Shown here piece by piece: positions 8,309 to 16,509 of a stretch of DNA of 46,310 nucleotides. The position numbers and the translations under genes are program-made. This stretch comes from Hafnia alvei (GTDB taxonomy: Bacteria > Pseudomonadota > Gammaproteobacteria > Enterobacterales > Enterobacteriaceae): the NCBI RefSeq assembly GCF_900095695.1, contig NZ_FMIQ01000087.1:1-46310 (forward strand), written 5' to 3'. A model generated the notes under the pieces. It worked only from the letters and a program-made list of their open reading frames with translations, was not told where the DNA came from and did not search any database. Every line of letters starts with the position of its first letter. Within the stretch, counting starts at the first letter, position 1.

Positions 8309-8383
8309 TGGTGTCCCCTGCAGGAATCGAACCTGCAACTAGCCCTTAGGAGGGGCTCGTTATATCCATTTAACTAAGAGGAC
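8309..8383 (-). tRNA. argW: tRNA-Arg (anticodon CCT)
   Basis: This is a 75-nt cloverleaf on the minus strand. The acceptor stem GTCCTCT pairs with AGGGGAC, the anticodon loop contains CCT, the T arm is GCAGGTTCGATTCCTGC, the discriminator is A and CCA is encoded at 8311-8309. It decodes AGG. It is nearly identical to E. coli argW, the attachment site of the CPS-53 prophage. Its 3' end faces the integrase gene, so its 3' half is the expected attachment core of the island. Confidence 0.95.
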
Positions 8384-8675
8384 ATCGGGCGCCATTATAC
8401 GCACTTTTATCAATAGGATAAGGGCTAGATTCATCGTTAGCTCATTTTATCTGCATTTTGCCGCTCTCTGCGGAATAATTAGACGATTTGTATGGCGATG
8501 AGGGGAAGGGGAGCTGGGGCTTATCTCCCACCGTTATACGATGTGTATGACATAAATTGTTTTATTTTTGATCTGAAGTAATAAAAAATATACCAATAGT
8601 ATCATCATGATACCTCCAAAAACGGCGGTACATTATTATTTGCATAACTACATGTAAGAACTAATTGGGTGGTCT
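8384..8675. other. Intergenic region between argW and the regulator
   Basis: AT-rich, with no gene. It must hold the promoters of leftward argW and of the rightward regulator gene. A perfect inverted repeat GTATCAT-C-ATGATAC lies at 8599-8613, 63-77 bases ahead of the regulator start, and could be an autoregulatory operator. Confidence 0.5.
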
Positions 8676-10132
8676 ATGGATAGTGCTATCTCATTTTTAC
8701 GTACAGCCTTATGCAGTAGCTCGCAAATTGAAAAAGCGATGCAGGCATTCATTCATGCCATCCCTCATGGTTTTTGCTGTGATGGGATTTTCCTTAACTA
8801 CTATCGCCACGATATTCGAAGCATACAGTTTATTGCATTAGCGACTCATAAAGCCGCTCGGCTTAAGCGAGATCTTATCTCTATCCCCGATTACATTGCT
8901 GAGCAGTTTGAGCAGCGACAGGATGTTGAGGTTCAACTTATCAACGATCTTAAACAGGATGTGTTAACTGAATATGTCGTCGAGCGCGGATTTAGAAATA
9001 TAAAATCTGTTATTCTAATGCGTATGTCACTCGATGGGATGCGTTTAGGCGCGATTGGTTTTTTCAGTTATCAGCCACAAGCCTATTCTGCTGAACATGT
9101 GGCATTGATTGAGGCCGTGCACGGTGAATTCTCGTTACTTTCGTTTATCACACTTTCTCAGCATAATCTTTTAGAACCCAGCGATAAGCGTACGAGCGTC
9201 CCTTCTTTAGAAACTGTCCCTCCCTTGCTGACAGATGAACCCTTTGTTGTCAGCTCAAATAATACCGCTCTCTCGGCGCTTTATGCGTCTTTAAAAACAT
9301 TGGCAAACAGTCAGTCACCTATTTTGATCTTTGGTGAACGCGGTGTGGGTAAAAAAGTGTCGCTTCGTATATACGTGAAATAGCTAATCAGAAGGGCATA
9401 TATGGGATCCTTGATGTAAAGAACCATCAGTTGATCTATGTGTCCCCTGAGTTAGGAATACAAGAGAGTATTGTTCTTAACTGGGATGAAAGCCTAGATA
9501 TAAAATATTTTCTTCCTTTACATGGCGGTTGTTTATTGGTTTACGAACTGTTTTCTTTGCCCGAAAATTGGCAGGTTTTTATTCTGGAACTTATGAGTCG
9601 ATACCCTGATTTCTGCCGTATTAAGATTATAGCTATTCAAAGCCAAACTTATGAGGATGACGAAGAGCAGACTCAACAGTATTTATTCAGTCAGTTTCAC
9701 CATCAGATTCTTTGCTTAATGGTTGTCATCCCCCCGCTACGATGTCGTTATCAAGACATTCCATTACTGTTAACTCACTATTTGTCATTGCGATTTACTT
9801 CGGATGGTATTAATAAAATACCACGTTTAAGTCCAGAGGCAACGCAGGTGTTATGGGAATATCATTGGTCGGGGAATATAAGTGAGCTTATTCATCTTGT
9901 TGAATCATCAGAATTCTTTCAGCAAGGAAGCGAATTAATGTTCACTATGCCGAGAGTAAAAAAACAGAATAATATATTACCTCTTGATGAAGCCATGCGT
10001 GAGCATATTGTTAAAGCACTACGTCAGAGTAATGGCAGAATATCTGGAAAAAATGGAGCTGCGGAAATATTAGGCGTTAACAGTAATACATTATATAGCA
10101 AGATGAAAAAATTAGGGGTCTTTACTCGATAA
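8676..10132 (+). pseudogene. GAF / degenerate AAA+ / Fis-HTH transcriptional regulator, split by a one-base frameshift
   Basis: Two consecutive frames (8676-9383 and the downstream frame ending at 10132) form one regulator of about 485 residues with the layout of a sigma-54 enhancer-binding protein. It has an N-terminal GAF-like sensor (about 1-165), an AAA+ domain starting at Walker A G-E-R-G-V-G-K-K, and a C-terminal Fis-type HTH (S-G-K-N-G-A-A-E-I-L-G-V-N-S-N-T-L-Y-S-K-M). The frame breaks in a run of six A at about 9350-9355; seven would give G-K-K-S-V-A-S-Y-I-R-E-I-A-N, which reads into the second half. The AAA+ domain is degenerate: GAFTGA is absent and the Walker B region reads G-G-C-L-L-V-Y-E-L. 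Even intact, it probably would not activate sigma-54. It converges on the lyase/reductase operon and is its likely regulator. Confidence 0.8.
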
Positions 10133-10159
10133 TCCAATAGGTGGTTATTTTAGAAATAA

Positions 10160-10188
10160 AGAAGCCAAAATGTATCATTTTGGCTTCT
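10160..10188. terminator. Bidirectional hairpin between the regulator and the respiratory operon
   Basis: AGAAGCCAAAATG (10160-10172) and CATTTTGGCTTCT (10176-10188) form a perfect 13-bp stem with a TAT loop between the converging regulator and cytochrome genes. The A/T-rich flanks allow it to serve both strands. Confidence 0.7.
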
Positions 10189-10220
10189 CATTGTTTACCT
10201 AAGACTACGTGGTTTATAAC

Positions 10221-11879
10221 CTATTTTTCTTTCCGACTGCGATGAAAACCATCAATCATACCTTTAACCAGTGAGGTTAAGGTATGGCCTGTGGTGCAGA
10301 GATAAAGATGTATCGGGATAAACATGACCATAACCAGCGCCAGCGCATAGTGCAAATATGCAATAACCTGTTTCCCAGGCCAAGCTAATATTTTATTCGG
10401 TGAATAGCTTGGGAAGAGCATGAATAAGCCAGTTACAATAAATAAAGGGAAAATAATAAACATAATCCCAATGTAGCCTAGTTGCTGCAAAATATTAAAC
10501 TTACTCTGTTGACTCGCATGCTCTGGGTGTGGCTCTGAAAGAAAAATACCCAACAAGTAATAGCGTGTTTGTCGATAAATTCGGGTAAGTATCCCTTGCC
10601 AATGAATGCGGTAATGCTGGCCATTTCCTGAAAGTATCGTAGCAATAAATAGGCACCAAATGATGCAGAGCGTGAGCCCAGCAATATTATGAATATTGAC
10701 CCAAATAGGGAATCCTTTTGCTACAACGTGCATTGCGATGCCGCTTATCAGCAAAATAATACAGCACAAAGCATTGAGCCAATGCCAGCAACGAACCAAC
10801 AGAGTATAAAGATAGACCTTGTCTTCTTCGGCCATTTCATCGCTATGGGGTGATAATTTTTTTGCAATGATGCGCCCTAGTCCGTGGCATATCAGCAGGC
10901 TTAATAAAACGACTAACGCGTAAACATAAGGTTTATCCCAATGACTACTGCCGTTGTTGCCAATCATGTAGGTGTTATTGAATAGTGTCCCTTGAACAAT
11001 TTTTACCGGTTCTGCTTTTGTGTCGGCTTTATTTAGGGCAGCCAGTTTTTTTCGTATCTCAGCGTCATTAAACCAGCCTTTGCCAAGTAAGCTTCCCGCC
11101 GTGGAGGCAAACAGAGGTAAGGCGGTTTTTTGCCGAGCGGCGAGTAGGGAAGAGTCACTATGGCATTGTTTGCAGGTAACCGTTTCAGATGCGGGCAAGA
11201 TTTTGTGTAAAGTACTATCGTCAGCCGCAACGTGGCAGTCTATACAGCGCAAGCTGGCTAAATGCTGTTCAGGGTAAGGGAGCATGCTGTGTGCCAAATC
11301 CTGATCGGTAGAGGATTTCCCTTTGGCTAGCTGGGTATAAACGTTCGCTCTCGAATGGCAGTTGATACATGATTGATTACTTTTAGCGATCTGCGTGCTA
11401 TTGGGGTAAGAGATCTCCCCGCTGTGCATGGTATGTGCGTTGTGGCATGCCGAACAGGAAAACTGCCCTTGTTCAATTTTTTGTTGGTGCACGCTCGCAT
11501 TTTCGGCGGCGATGGTGTCATGTAAAACGAGCGCATGGCAGTTTTCGCAGCCCGTATCTTGTTGCGGTGCTAATTGATGCGGTGTGACATCAAAGCCCTG
11601 AGTGTTTGGTGCGCTTCGATGACAAGCAATGCAGGGGAGCCCACCATGAACGCTTTCTTGGTAGTCAGTGCTGGAAAGTAATAATTTGTCGTGTGGTTTA
11701 GAAGTGACAATGCTGTGAATATCCGTGTCAGCATGGCAGTTCAGACACGCTTGGTTTAATTGAGTCACCGTGGTCGAAAGTGAAGGTGTTGTTTCAGCCC
11801 AGACATACATTTGTGAAAATATGAGTATCGCGAAAAGCAGACATCGCTTTATCTGATTTTTCAAAGATAAATGGGTCAT
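10221..11879 (-). CDS. Seven-heme cytochrome c fused to membrane cytochrome b (quinol dehydrogenase)
   Basis: This is a 552-residue protein. An N-terminal signal/anchor (residues 7-28) is followed by a periplasmic domain with seven C-x-x-C-H sites (Cys at about 45, 83, 111, 142, 171, 212 and 236). After that come several transmembrane helices (from about 315) with His-bearing segments such as R-C-W-H-W-L-N-A, N-I-H-N-I-A-G, Y-L-H-Y-A-L-A and I-P-I-H-L-Y, as in the Ni/Fe-hydrogenase/formate-dehydrogenase type cytochrome b. I infer that the b domain oxidises menaquinol and passes electrons outward through the heme wire to the tetraheme cytochrome encoded just upstream (9-base gap). It is the last gene of the operon. 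It replaces the NapC/CymA-type donor used by Shewanella fumarate reductase. I do not know a named homologue. Confidence 0.82.
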   Translation of the reverse strand: MTHLSLKNQIKRCLLFAILIFSQMYVWAETTPSLSTTVTQLNQACLNCHADTDIHSIVTSKPHDKLLLSSTDYQESVHGGLPCIACHRSAPNTQGFDVTPHQLAPQQDTGCENCHALVLHDTIAAENASVHQQKIEQGQFSCSACHNAHTMHSGEISYPNSTQIAKSNQSCINCHSRANVYTQLAKGKSSTDQDLAHSMLPYPEQHLASLRCIDCHVAADDSTLHKILPASETVTCKQCHSDSSLLAARQKTALPLFASTAGSLLGKGWFNDAEIRKKLAALNKADTKAEPVKIVQGTLFNNTYMIGNNGSSHWDKPYVYALVVLLSLLICHGLGRIIAKKLSPHSDEMAEEDKVYLYTLLVRCWHWLNALCCIILLISGIAMHVVAKGFPIWVNIHNIAGLTLCIIWCLFIATILSGNGQHYRIHWQGILTRIYRQTRYYLLGIFLSEPHPEHASQQSKFNILQQLGYIGIMFIIFPLFIVTGLFMLFPSYSPNKILAWPGKQVIAYLHYALALVMVMFIPIHLYLCTTGHTLTSLVKGMIDGFHRSRKEK

Positions 11880-11888
11880 GGCGATCCC

Positions 11889-12314
11889 TTAAGGTTTCAT
11901 GTTGGGGTATTTAAAAAGATGGCAGCTGTTGCAATAAATCTCTGAGGGCTTGTGCTCGTTATGGCACATGGTGCAAGAAGCATCTTTACCATAGTGCATG
12001 GAGTCATGCGGGTTAGGCTCCGCATTTTTATCTTTGGGATCGGGCGTGGTTAGCGCCGCTATTTGATCGCGTGAGCCGTGACAATTAAGGCAATTATTGT
12101 CATCTGGAGCAGAAACGGGTGTTTTCGTGCCGTGGCACAGTTGGCATGAATTGTCTTTTCCCATTGCTTCTAGCGTTTGATGATAGGGTTTGGCATGCAT
12201 GCTGTTGAGCTTGTTGTGAAAGAGCGTTTCCGCATCAGACGCGTTGCAGTTTTGGCTTAGGCAACCCATTACCATAGTGATGAAGATTAAAAGTATTTTC
12301 GTCATTTTAGACAT
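11889..12314 (-). CDS. Periplasmic tetraheme cytochrome c (flavocytochrome c heme-domain type)
   Basis: This is a 141-residue protein with an N-terminal signal sequence (about 1-25) and four C-x-x-C-H sites (Cys at about 57, 75, 114 and 128). It has the size and motif spacing of the tetraheme domain that in Shewanella fumarate reductase Fcc3 is fused to the flavin domain; here it is a separate gene. Its start overlaps the flavoprotein stop by 8 bases (12307-12314), indicating translational coupling. It probably carries electrons from the membrane cytochrome b/c protein to the flavoprotein. Maturation needs the Ccm system encoded divergently next door. Confidence 0.88.
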   Translation of the reverse strand: MSKMTKILLIFITMVMGCLSQNCNASDAETLFHNKLNSMHAKPYHQTLEAMGKDNSCQLCHGTKTPVSAPDDNNCLNCHGSRDQIAALTTPDPKDKNAEPNPHDSMHYGKDASCTMCHNEHKPSEIYCNSCHLFKYPNMKP

Positions 12315-13884
12315 CCTTGTCGTTGGCTAGGAAATCATTGCTTGGGTTTGCTGAACCGGCGCTTGCACCTGCAATACGACCAAAAACCAAACAGTCAGCA
12401 ACGGCACAGCTGCCTAATCGGCTGCCTCCGTGCGAGCCGGCGGTTGCTTCTCCTGCCGCATAGAGTCCCTGAATAGGGGCGCTGTCGGCTGCGTTCAATA
12501 CCTCCGCCTTTACGTTTATTTTGACGCCGCCCATGACATAGTGAACTTTTGGCCAAACTCTAACAGCGACAAAAGGCCCGGGAGCTAATAGGACTGCACG
12601 GCTGACGTCCTTATTCATGCGGTCGCCGCCTTTGCGTTCCACCGCTGCGTTATATTCGTCAACTTCTGCCTGCAGCGTGGCGTAGGGCATGGCAAAGTGG
12701 TCTGCTAATTGTTGCAACGTATCAAATTGCCAAGCGACATTGTAATGCAGCGCATGTACTAGGCTTTGGGCCTGTTTGGCACCTTCTAAGGTGGTAAAAC
12801 AGATCGGATAGAGAGGATTTCCCTCTTTATCTACCTGAGCCAAAATGCCATCTTCGCGCTCTTTACGATCCGCCAATTCGTTAGTAAAGCGTTTGGCGGT
12901 TCGTGGGTTAACCATAATCCCGTTGGGAAATCCTGAAATGGTGTTGAACTGAGATACGTAGCCAAACCCCTTTTCGTCAGGTGATGACCACGGGCCGAGT
13001 TGGATCAGATCAAGCTGAACAGGAGTTGCGCCAATACGTAGCATTTGCACCAGGCATTCAGCGGTCGCACCTGGGTGGTTAGTGGAATCGACGTGCTCAT
13101 CCAGCCGTGGATTTTGCATTTTTCTAAAGCGTAAATCGTTTGAGAAACCGCCAGAGCACATCACCACGCCGTAACGAGCGCCATAGTGGCGAACGTCCCC
13201 ACTGCTTTCATCTGGGAATCGATAGCCGTCACGTACCGTGATACCGATGACCCTGCCTTGCGCATTTTGATTAAATCCCAGTAACTTGCAGCGTGTACGA
13301 AATACCACTCCTAAGGTCATGGCAGAGTGCTTTAATGGCATCACAATTCCTGCACCGGAACTTTCTACCGTTTGCAGTGTTCTTGGGACAGAGTGCCCGC
13401 CAAAGTGTTGTACAAAGGGCTTATAGACCACGCCATGTTGCAACGTAAACTCGTAGGCTGCGGTGGTGTTATTAACCAGAATCATGAGTTGTTCTTTGTC
13501 GTTGAGCCCACGACCTGCTTTCAGCATGTCTTTGTACATAAGTTCTGGTGAATCGCTGATGCCTTCTTTTTGCTGCAGCGGGGAGTTAGCCACGGCGACT
13601 GCGCCGCCGTTAATGGCAGAGTTGCCTCCACATACAGGCATTTTATCAATGACTAAAACGGTTCGACCAAGTTTGACAGCCTCAAGCGCTGCTGCCAGTC
13701 CGGCAAAGCCACTGCCAACGACGATAACGTCATAAACGCGGTGATAACGGATGCTTTCTTCATTGCTACACGTGTTTGGCGCTGCATTGGCAGAATGGGA
13801 AAAAGCCGCAAAAGCGGCTCCGGTCGTCAACAGCGTCCCTTTAGCAATGAAGGCCCGGCGAGAATTGTTGATTTTATTATTCAT
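12307..13884 (-). CDS. Tat-exported fumarate-reductase-like FAD flavoprotein (predicted periplasmic enoate reductase)
   Basis: This is a 525-residue member of the flavocytochrome c/urocanate reductase family. A Tat signal (S-R-R-A-F-I-A-K at 8-15) precedes the FAD-binding V-V-G-S-G-F-A-G (55-62). The conserved C-terminal blocks are present: R-F-T-N-E-L-A-D-R-K-E (its second Arg aligns with the catalytic Arg of Fcc3), V-H-Y-V-M-G-G (substrate His), L-Y-A-A-G-E-A-T-A-G and H-G-G-S-R-L-G (carboxylate-binding Arg). Where fumarate reductases have H-P-T, this protein has I-Q-L-G-P-W, so the substrate is probably not fumarate. No heme or FMN-binding domain is fused. It overlaps the lyase gene by 8 bases, so it probably reduces the lyase product. 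Urocanate, thiolurocanate and cinnamate are candidates. Confidence 0.85.
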   Translation of the reverse strand: MNNKINNSRRAFIAKGTLLTTGAAFAAFSHSANAAPNTCSNEESIRYHRVYDVIVVGSGFAGLAAALEAVKLGRTVLVIDKMPVCGGNSAINGGAVAVANSPLQQKEGISDSPELMYKDMLKAGRGLNDKEQLMILVNNTTAAYEFTLQHGVVYKPFVQHFGGHSVPRTLQTVESSGAGIVMPLKHSAMTLGVVFRTRCKLLGFNQNAQGRVIGITVRDGYRFPDESSGDVRHYGARYGVVMCSGGFSNDLRFRKMQNPRLDEHVDSTNHPGATAECLVQMLRIGATPVQLDLIQLGPWSSPDEKGFGYVSQFNTISGFPNGIMVNPRTAKRFTNELADRKEREDGILAQVDKEGNPLYPICFTTLEGAKQAQSLVHALHYNVAWQFDTLQQLADHFAMPYATLQAEVDEYNAAVERKGGDRMNKDVSRAVLLAPGPFVAVRVWPKVHYVMGGVKINVKAEVLNAADSAPIQGLYAAGEATAGSHGGSRLGSCAVADCLVFGRIAGASAGSANPSNDFLANDKDV

Positions 13885-15565
13885 TGTGCCCCCAGCGATT
13901 CAGCGGTAGCGCAGGATATGCTGCCAATAGGCGAGATGAGTTTTCGATGTCATCGCTGTAAATTCGATCTTTATCTACGAACTTTACTTTTCCACGGTAG
14001 GCTGAATAGAGCTTATTGGTTTGTTCACCGAGTTTGAGGTCAGGGTTTTTATGCTTGCGTAAGTCGATGGCTTGGCTAGCATGCAACAGCTCAAGGCCGT
14101 AGATATAGCGTGTATCTTCTGCAATTTGCGTGAGTCTGGTTGAAGCCAGCTGGTTGTTGGTATAGGTGTCTTCTATGCTGCCCGCCATTGGCTGACCGTC
14201 TAAGGATACTGGGTTGATCAGTGAGTGAATGTCGGTAAGCATAGCTATCTGTGGTTTCTGAATAGCGCCAAAAGCGTGACCGTTATTCTCTTCTGCAGCC
14301 AGAAAACGGCTCAGACCAGTAAAATGATCGTCAGAGAGGTGCAGCGTTCTTTGCACGCTATTATGAGCTAAGTGCCCCACGGCGACGGATAGGTTTTGGA
14401 TAGCCAGCGTTAGCGGGAGGGGCTCAAAGCTAGACGTTGGGAAGATTGCGCCACTGACTTTGCCATCCTGAACGTAGTATTGTGCAACTTGACTATTATC
14501 TATCAACGACTTATCAGCATTGACGATGACCGCAGGGTTATCATCTGAGCTGTTCATCTGGATGGATAGCATCTGATAGGCTTCGGCCCACTCTTTGCGC
14601 GCTTCATTGAGAACAAATACCGTGGTTCGATAGGAAAGAGGGTCTTGTAACGCGCGACCATCTTGGTGCTGCCAAAGGTACGAGCCTTTTAATGCAGAAC
14701 GTATCGATTTCGCTGTGTCCTGCACCCCAGGGAATGGGCGCACGCTCAGGCTTTGTTCCAGAAAGGGAGCAACGTTGCCGTTGAGACCTTCCAGAGAGAG
14801 TCCAAAGAGTTCGGGGGTGACATTAATTATCTGTTGGGTCGCGAGTAGGGCCTGTGCTGAGTAGGCCGCAGAAATGGCATTGGTTGATAAAATTGATAGT
14901 GCATCTTTGCCGATAGGTTCTAATTTTGTTATTCCAGCTTGTTGTAAGGCGCTAGCGGCATCCTGCTCGTGGCCGTTTACATGAACACGCCACTCTCCCA
15001 TCATGACGTCGCCGATATGAGAGGCAAGGGTAATGTCAGCTTCTCCTACGGTTCCCCGTGAAGGGACGACGGGAGTAATATGTTTATTGAGCAACTGTTG
15101 GTACAGTGTGGCTACCTGTGGCTGTGCCCCGGTTTTTCCTACCAGTAAGGTATTCAAGCGGATCACCATCGCCATGCGCACCAGTGCGTCCGGCATAGCA
15201 GGGCCAATACCCGCGCCGTGGGCGCGTAATGCGTTAATATTGAATGCTTTTGATGCTGCGATGGCTTCAGGGGTGAGTTTGCCGTGGGTATCAAACAGCG
15301 ATTTGTCTTTATTTAATCCAACGCCTACGGTTAAGCCATAAACGGGAATGCCTTTACCGGCTGCCGCCATTAATAAATGGTTTGCGTCCTCAACTTTCTT
15401 CATTGCCGCAGGGGCAATTTTTACCTCTGCGTTTGCATAGGCGATGTTCCATACATCGTCTAGCGTAAGTGTTTGCCCATCTAACGTAATCCCTGAGTTG
15501 GCTGACCATGCCGCTGGTGAAGCAAGTAGTGCCGCAGATGTAAGTGCTAATATCGATTTTTTCAT
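13877..15565 (-). CDS. Exported HAL/PAL-superfamily lyase without the MIO triad (ergothionase-like candidate)
   Basis: This 562-residue protein is homologous to histidine/phenylalanine ammonia-lyases. The catalytic Tyr is kept (V-Y-G-L-T-V-G, Y76), as are the carboxylate-binding Arg (D-P-L-S-Y-R, R313), S-D-D-N-P-A-V and the Glu of S-I-E-D. The Ala-Ser-Gly triad that forms the MIO cofactor is absent: the loop reads G-T-V-G-E-A-D-I-T (171-179), and the Asn that supports MIO in HutH aligns with Ser. Ergothionase is a superfamily member that works without MIO because trimethylamine leaves easily, so a betaine substrate is plausible. A Sec signal peptide (M-K-K-S-I-L-A-L-T-S, cleavage near A-W-S) puts it in the periplasm. 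I prefer the ATG at 15565 (AGGA 9 bases upstream, signal peptide) over the in-frame ATG at 15679. It is the first gene of the operon. Confidence 0.82.
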   Translation of the reverse strand: MKKSILALTSAALLASPAAWSANSGITLDGQTLTLDDVWNIAYANAEVKIAPAAMKKVEDANHLLMAAAGKGIPVYGLTVGVGLNKDKSLFDTHGKLTPEAIAASKAFNINALRAHGAGIGPAMPDALVRMAMVIRLNTLLVGKTGAQPQVATLYQQLLNKHITPVVPSRGTVGEADITLASHIGDVMMGEWRVHVNGHEQDAASALQQAGITKLEPIGKDALSILSTNAISAAYSAQALLATQQIINVTPELFGLSLEGLNGNVAPFLEQSLSVRPFPGVQDTAKSIRSALKGSYLWQHQDGRALQDPLSYRTTVFVLNEARKEWAEAYQMLSIQMNSSDDNPAVIVNADKSLIDNSQVAQYYVQDGKVSGAIFPTSSFEPLPLTLAIQNLSVAVGHLAHNSVQRTLHLSDDHFTGLSRFLAAEENNGHAFGAIQKPQIAMLTDIHSLINPVSLDGQPMAGSIEDTYTNNQLASTRLTQIAEDTRYIYGLELLHASQAIDLRKHKNPDLKLGEQTNKLYSAYRGKVKFVDKDRIYSDDIENSSRLLAAYPALPLNRWGHNE

Positions 15566-15664
15566 TATGATTTTCCTATCATGATTCTCCTGTTGGAATC
15601 GCAAAATCATAAAGGGCAATGGCGGGCAAAAAATTTGAATTACGCTCAGCATTTTTTGTGTCAT

Positions 15665-15682
15665 TTTTTGATATATCAAAAA
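15665..15682. promoter_or_regulatory. 18-bp perfect palindrome upstream of the lyase operon
   Basis: TTTTTGATA and its reverse complement TATCAAAAA abut at 15665-15682, 100-117 bases upstream of the lyase start in the divergent lyase/ccmA spacer (15566-15888). The core resembles an FNR/CRP-type half-site pair (TTGAT/ATCAA), but with a 2-base instead of a 4-base spacer, so it is not a standard FNR box. The rest of the spacer shows nothing else I can name. Confidence 0.4.
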
Positions 15683-15888
15683 TTAACGCAAAAATTGACC
15701 TATGGCAGATTAAGGCTTACGTGGGGAGATAAATATGGCGATGCAACTTATGTTTTGACGGCGTGTGGTTATTGATTTGAACCACAATTTTACCTCTATG
15801 TAGGTACGTTTCGCACAGGCTGCGGGGTACGAGCTGTTATAGGCTTATGATATGATGTGCTATCTCGATTTTAGGAATACATTCTTCG

Positions 15889-16509
15889 ATGCTGAATATC
15901 TCCCTACTAACCTGTAGCCGTGACGAGCGAGTGCTGTTTAGCCAGCTTAGTTTTCAGGTTAATCCGGGTGAAATGGTGCAAATTGAAGGCCCTAATGGGG
16001 CAGGAAAGACCACGTTGCTGCGAATGATTGCCGGGTTGTCTCAACCGGAAAGTGGCGATATTCAGTGGCAACAAAAATCTATTCGTAAACAGCGCGAAGA
16101 GTATCAACAGCAGATGATTTATCTTGGTCATCAGGCCGGGGTGAAATCGGTGTTAACACCGTTTGAAAACCTCGCGTTCTACCAAGAAATGCAGGGCGAT
16201 AATAATCAAGACGCGATTTGGGACGCACTGGCTCAGGTTGATCTTATTGGCTATGAAGACGTTCCCGTTGCTCAGCTTTCTGCCGGGCAACAGCGCCGAG
16301 TTGCGCTGGCGCGGCTTTGGCTGAGCAACGCAAAACTCTGGATCCTAGACGAACCGCTTACCGCCATTGATAAATCTGGCGTTGCCAAGTTGATCGCATT
16401 GTTTGAGCAACACACGCGGTCGGGAGGCATTATTTTGCTGACCACGCATCAGGATTTGGATTATCGCATGCGTAAATTGCGCCTAAGCGGAGAGGAAACG
16501 GCACGATGA
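15889..16509 (+). CDS. ccmA: Cytochrome c maturation ABC transporter ATPase CcmA
   Basis: This is a 206-residue ABC ATPase: Walker A G-P-N-G-A-G-K-T (34-41), signature L-S-A-G-Q (130-134), Walker B L-W-I-L-D-E-P (150-156). It drives release of holo-CcmE from the CcmC complex with the membrane partners CcmB/C/D. It is the first gene of a nine-gene operon and overlaps ccmB by four bases (ATGA). Confidence 0.96.
   Translation: MLNISLLTCSRDERVLFSQLSFQVNPGEMVQIEGPNGAGKTTLLRMIAGLSQPESGDIQWQQKSIRKQREEYQQQMIYLGHQAGVKSVLTPFENLAFYQEMQGDNNQDAIWDALAQVDLIGYEDVPVAQLSAGQQRRVALARLWLSNAKLWILDEPLTAIDKSGVAKLIALFEQHTRSGGIILLTTHQDLDYRMRKLRLSGEETAR

Noticed and set aside
8676-10132. Functional sigma-54 enhancer-binding protein
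   Set aside because: No GAFTGA loop, degenerate Walker B, and a frameshift directly after Walker A.
13877-15565. Ordinary cytoplasmic histidine ammonia-lyase HutH
   Set aside because: It has a signal peptide, lacks the Ala-Ser-Gly triad, and has no hut genes beside it.
15665-15682. FNR box
   Set aside because: The half-sites TTGAT and ATCAA are present but separated by two bases rather than four, so it is kept only as an unnamed palindrome.
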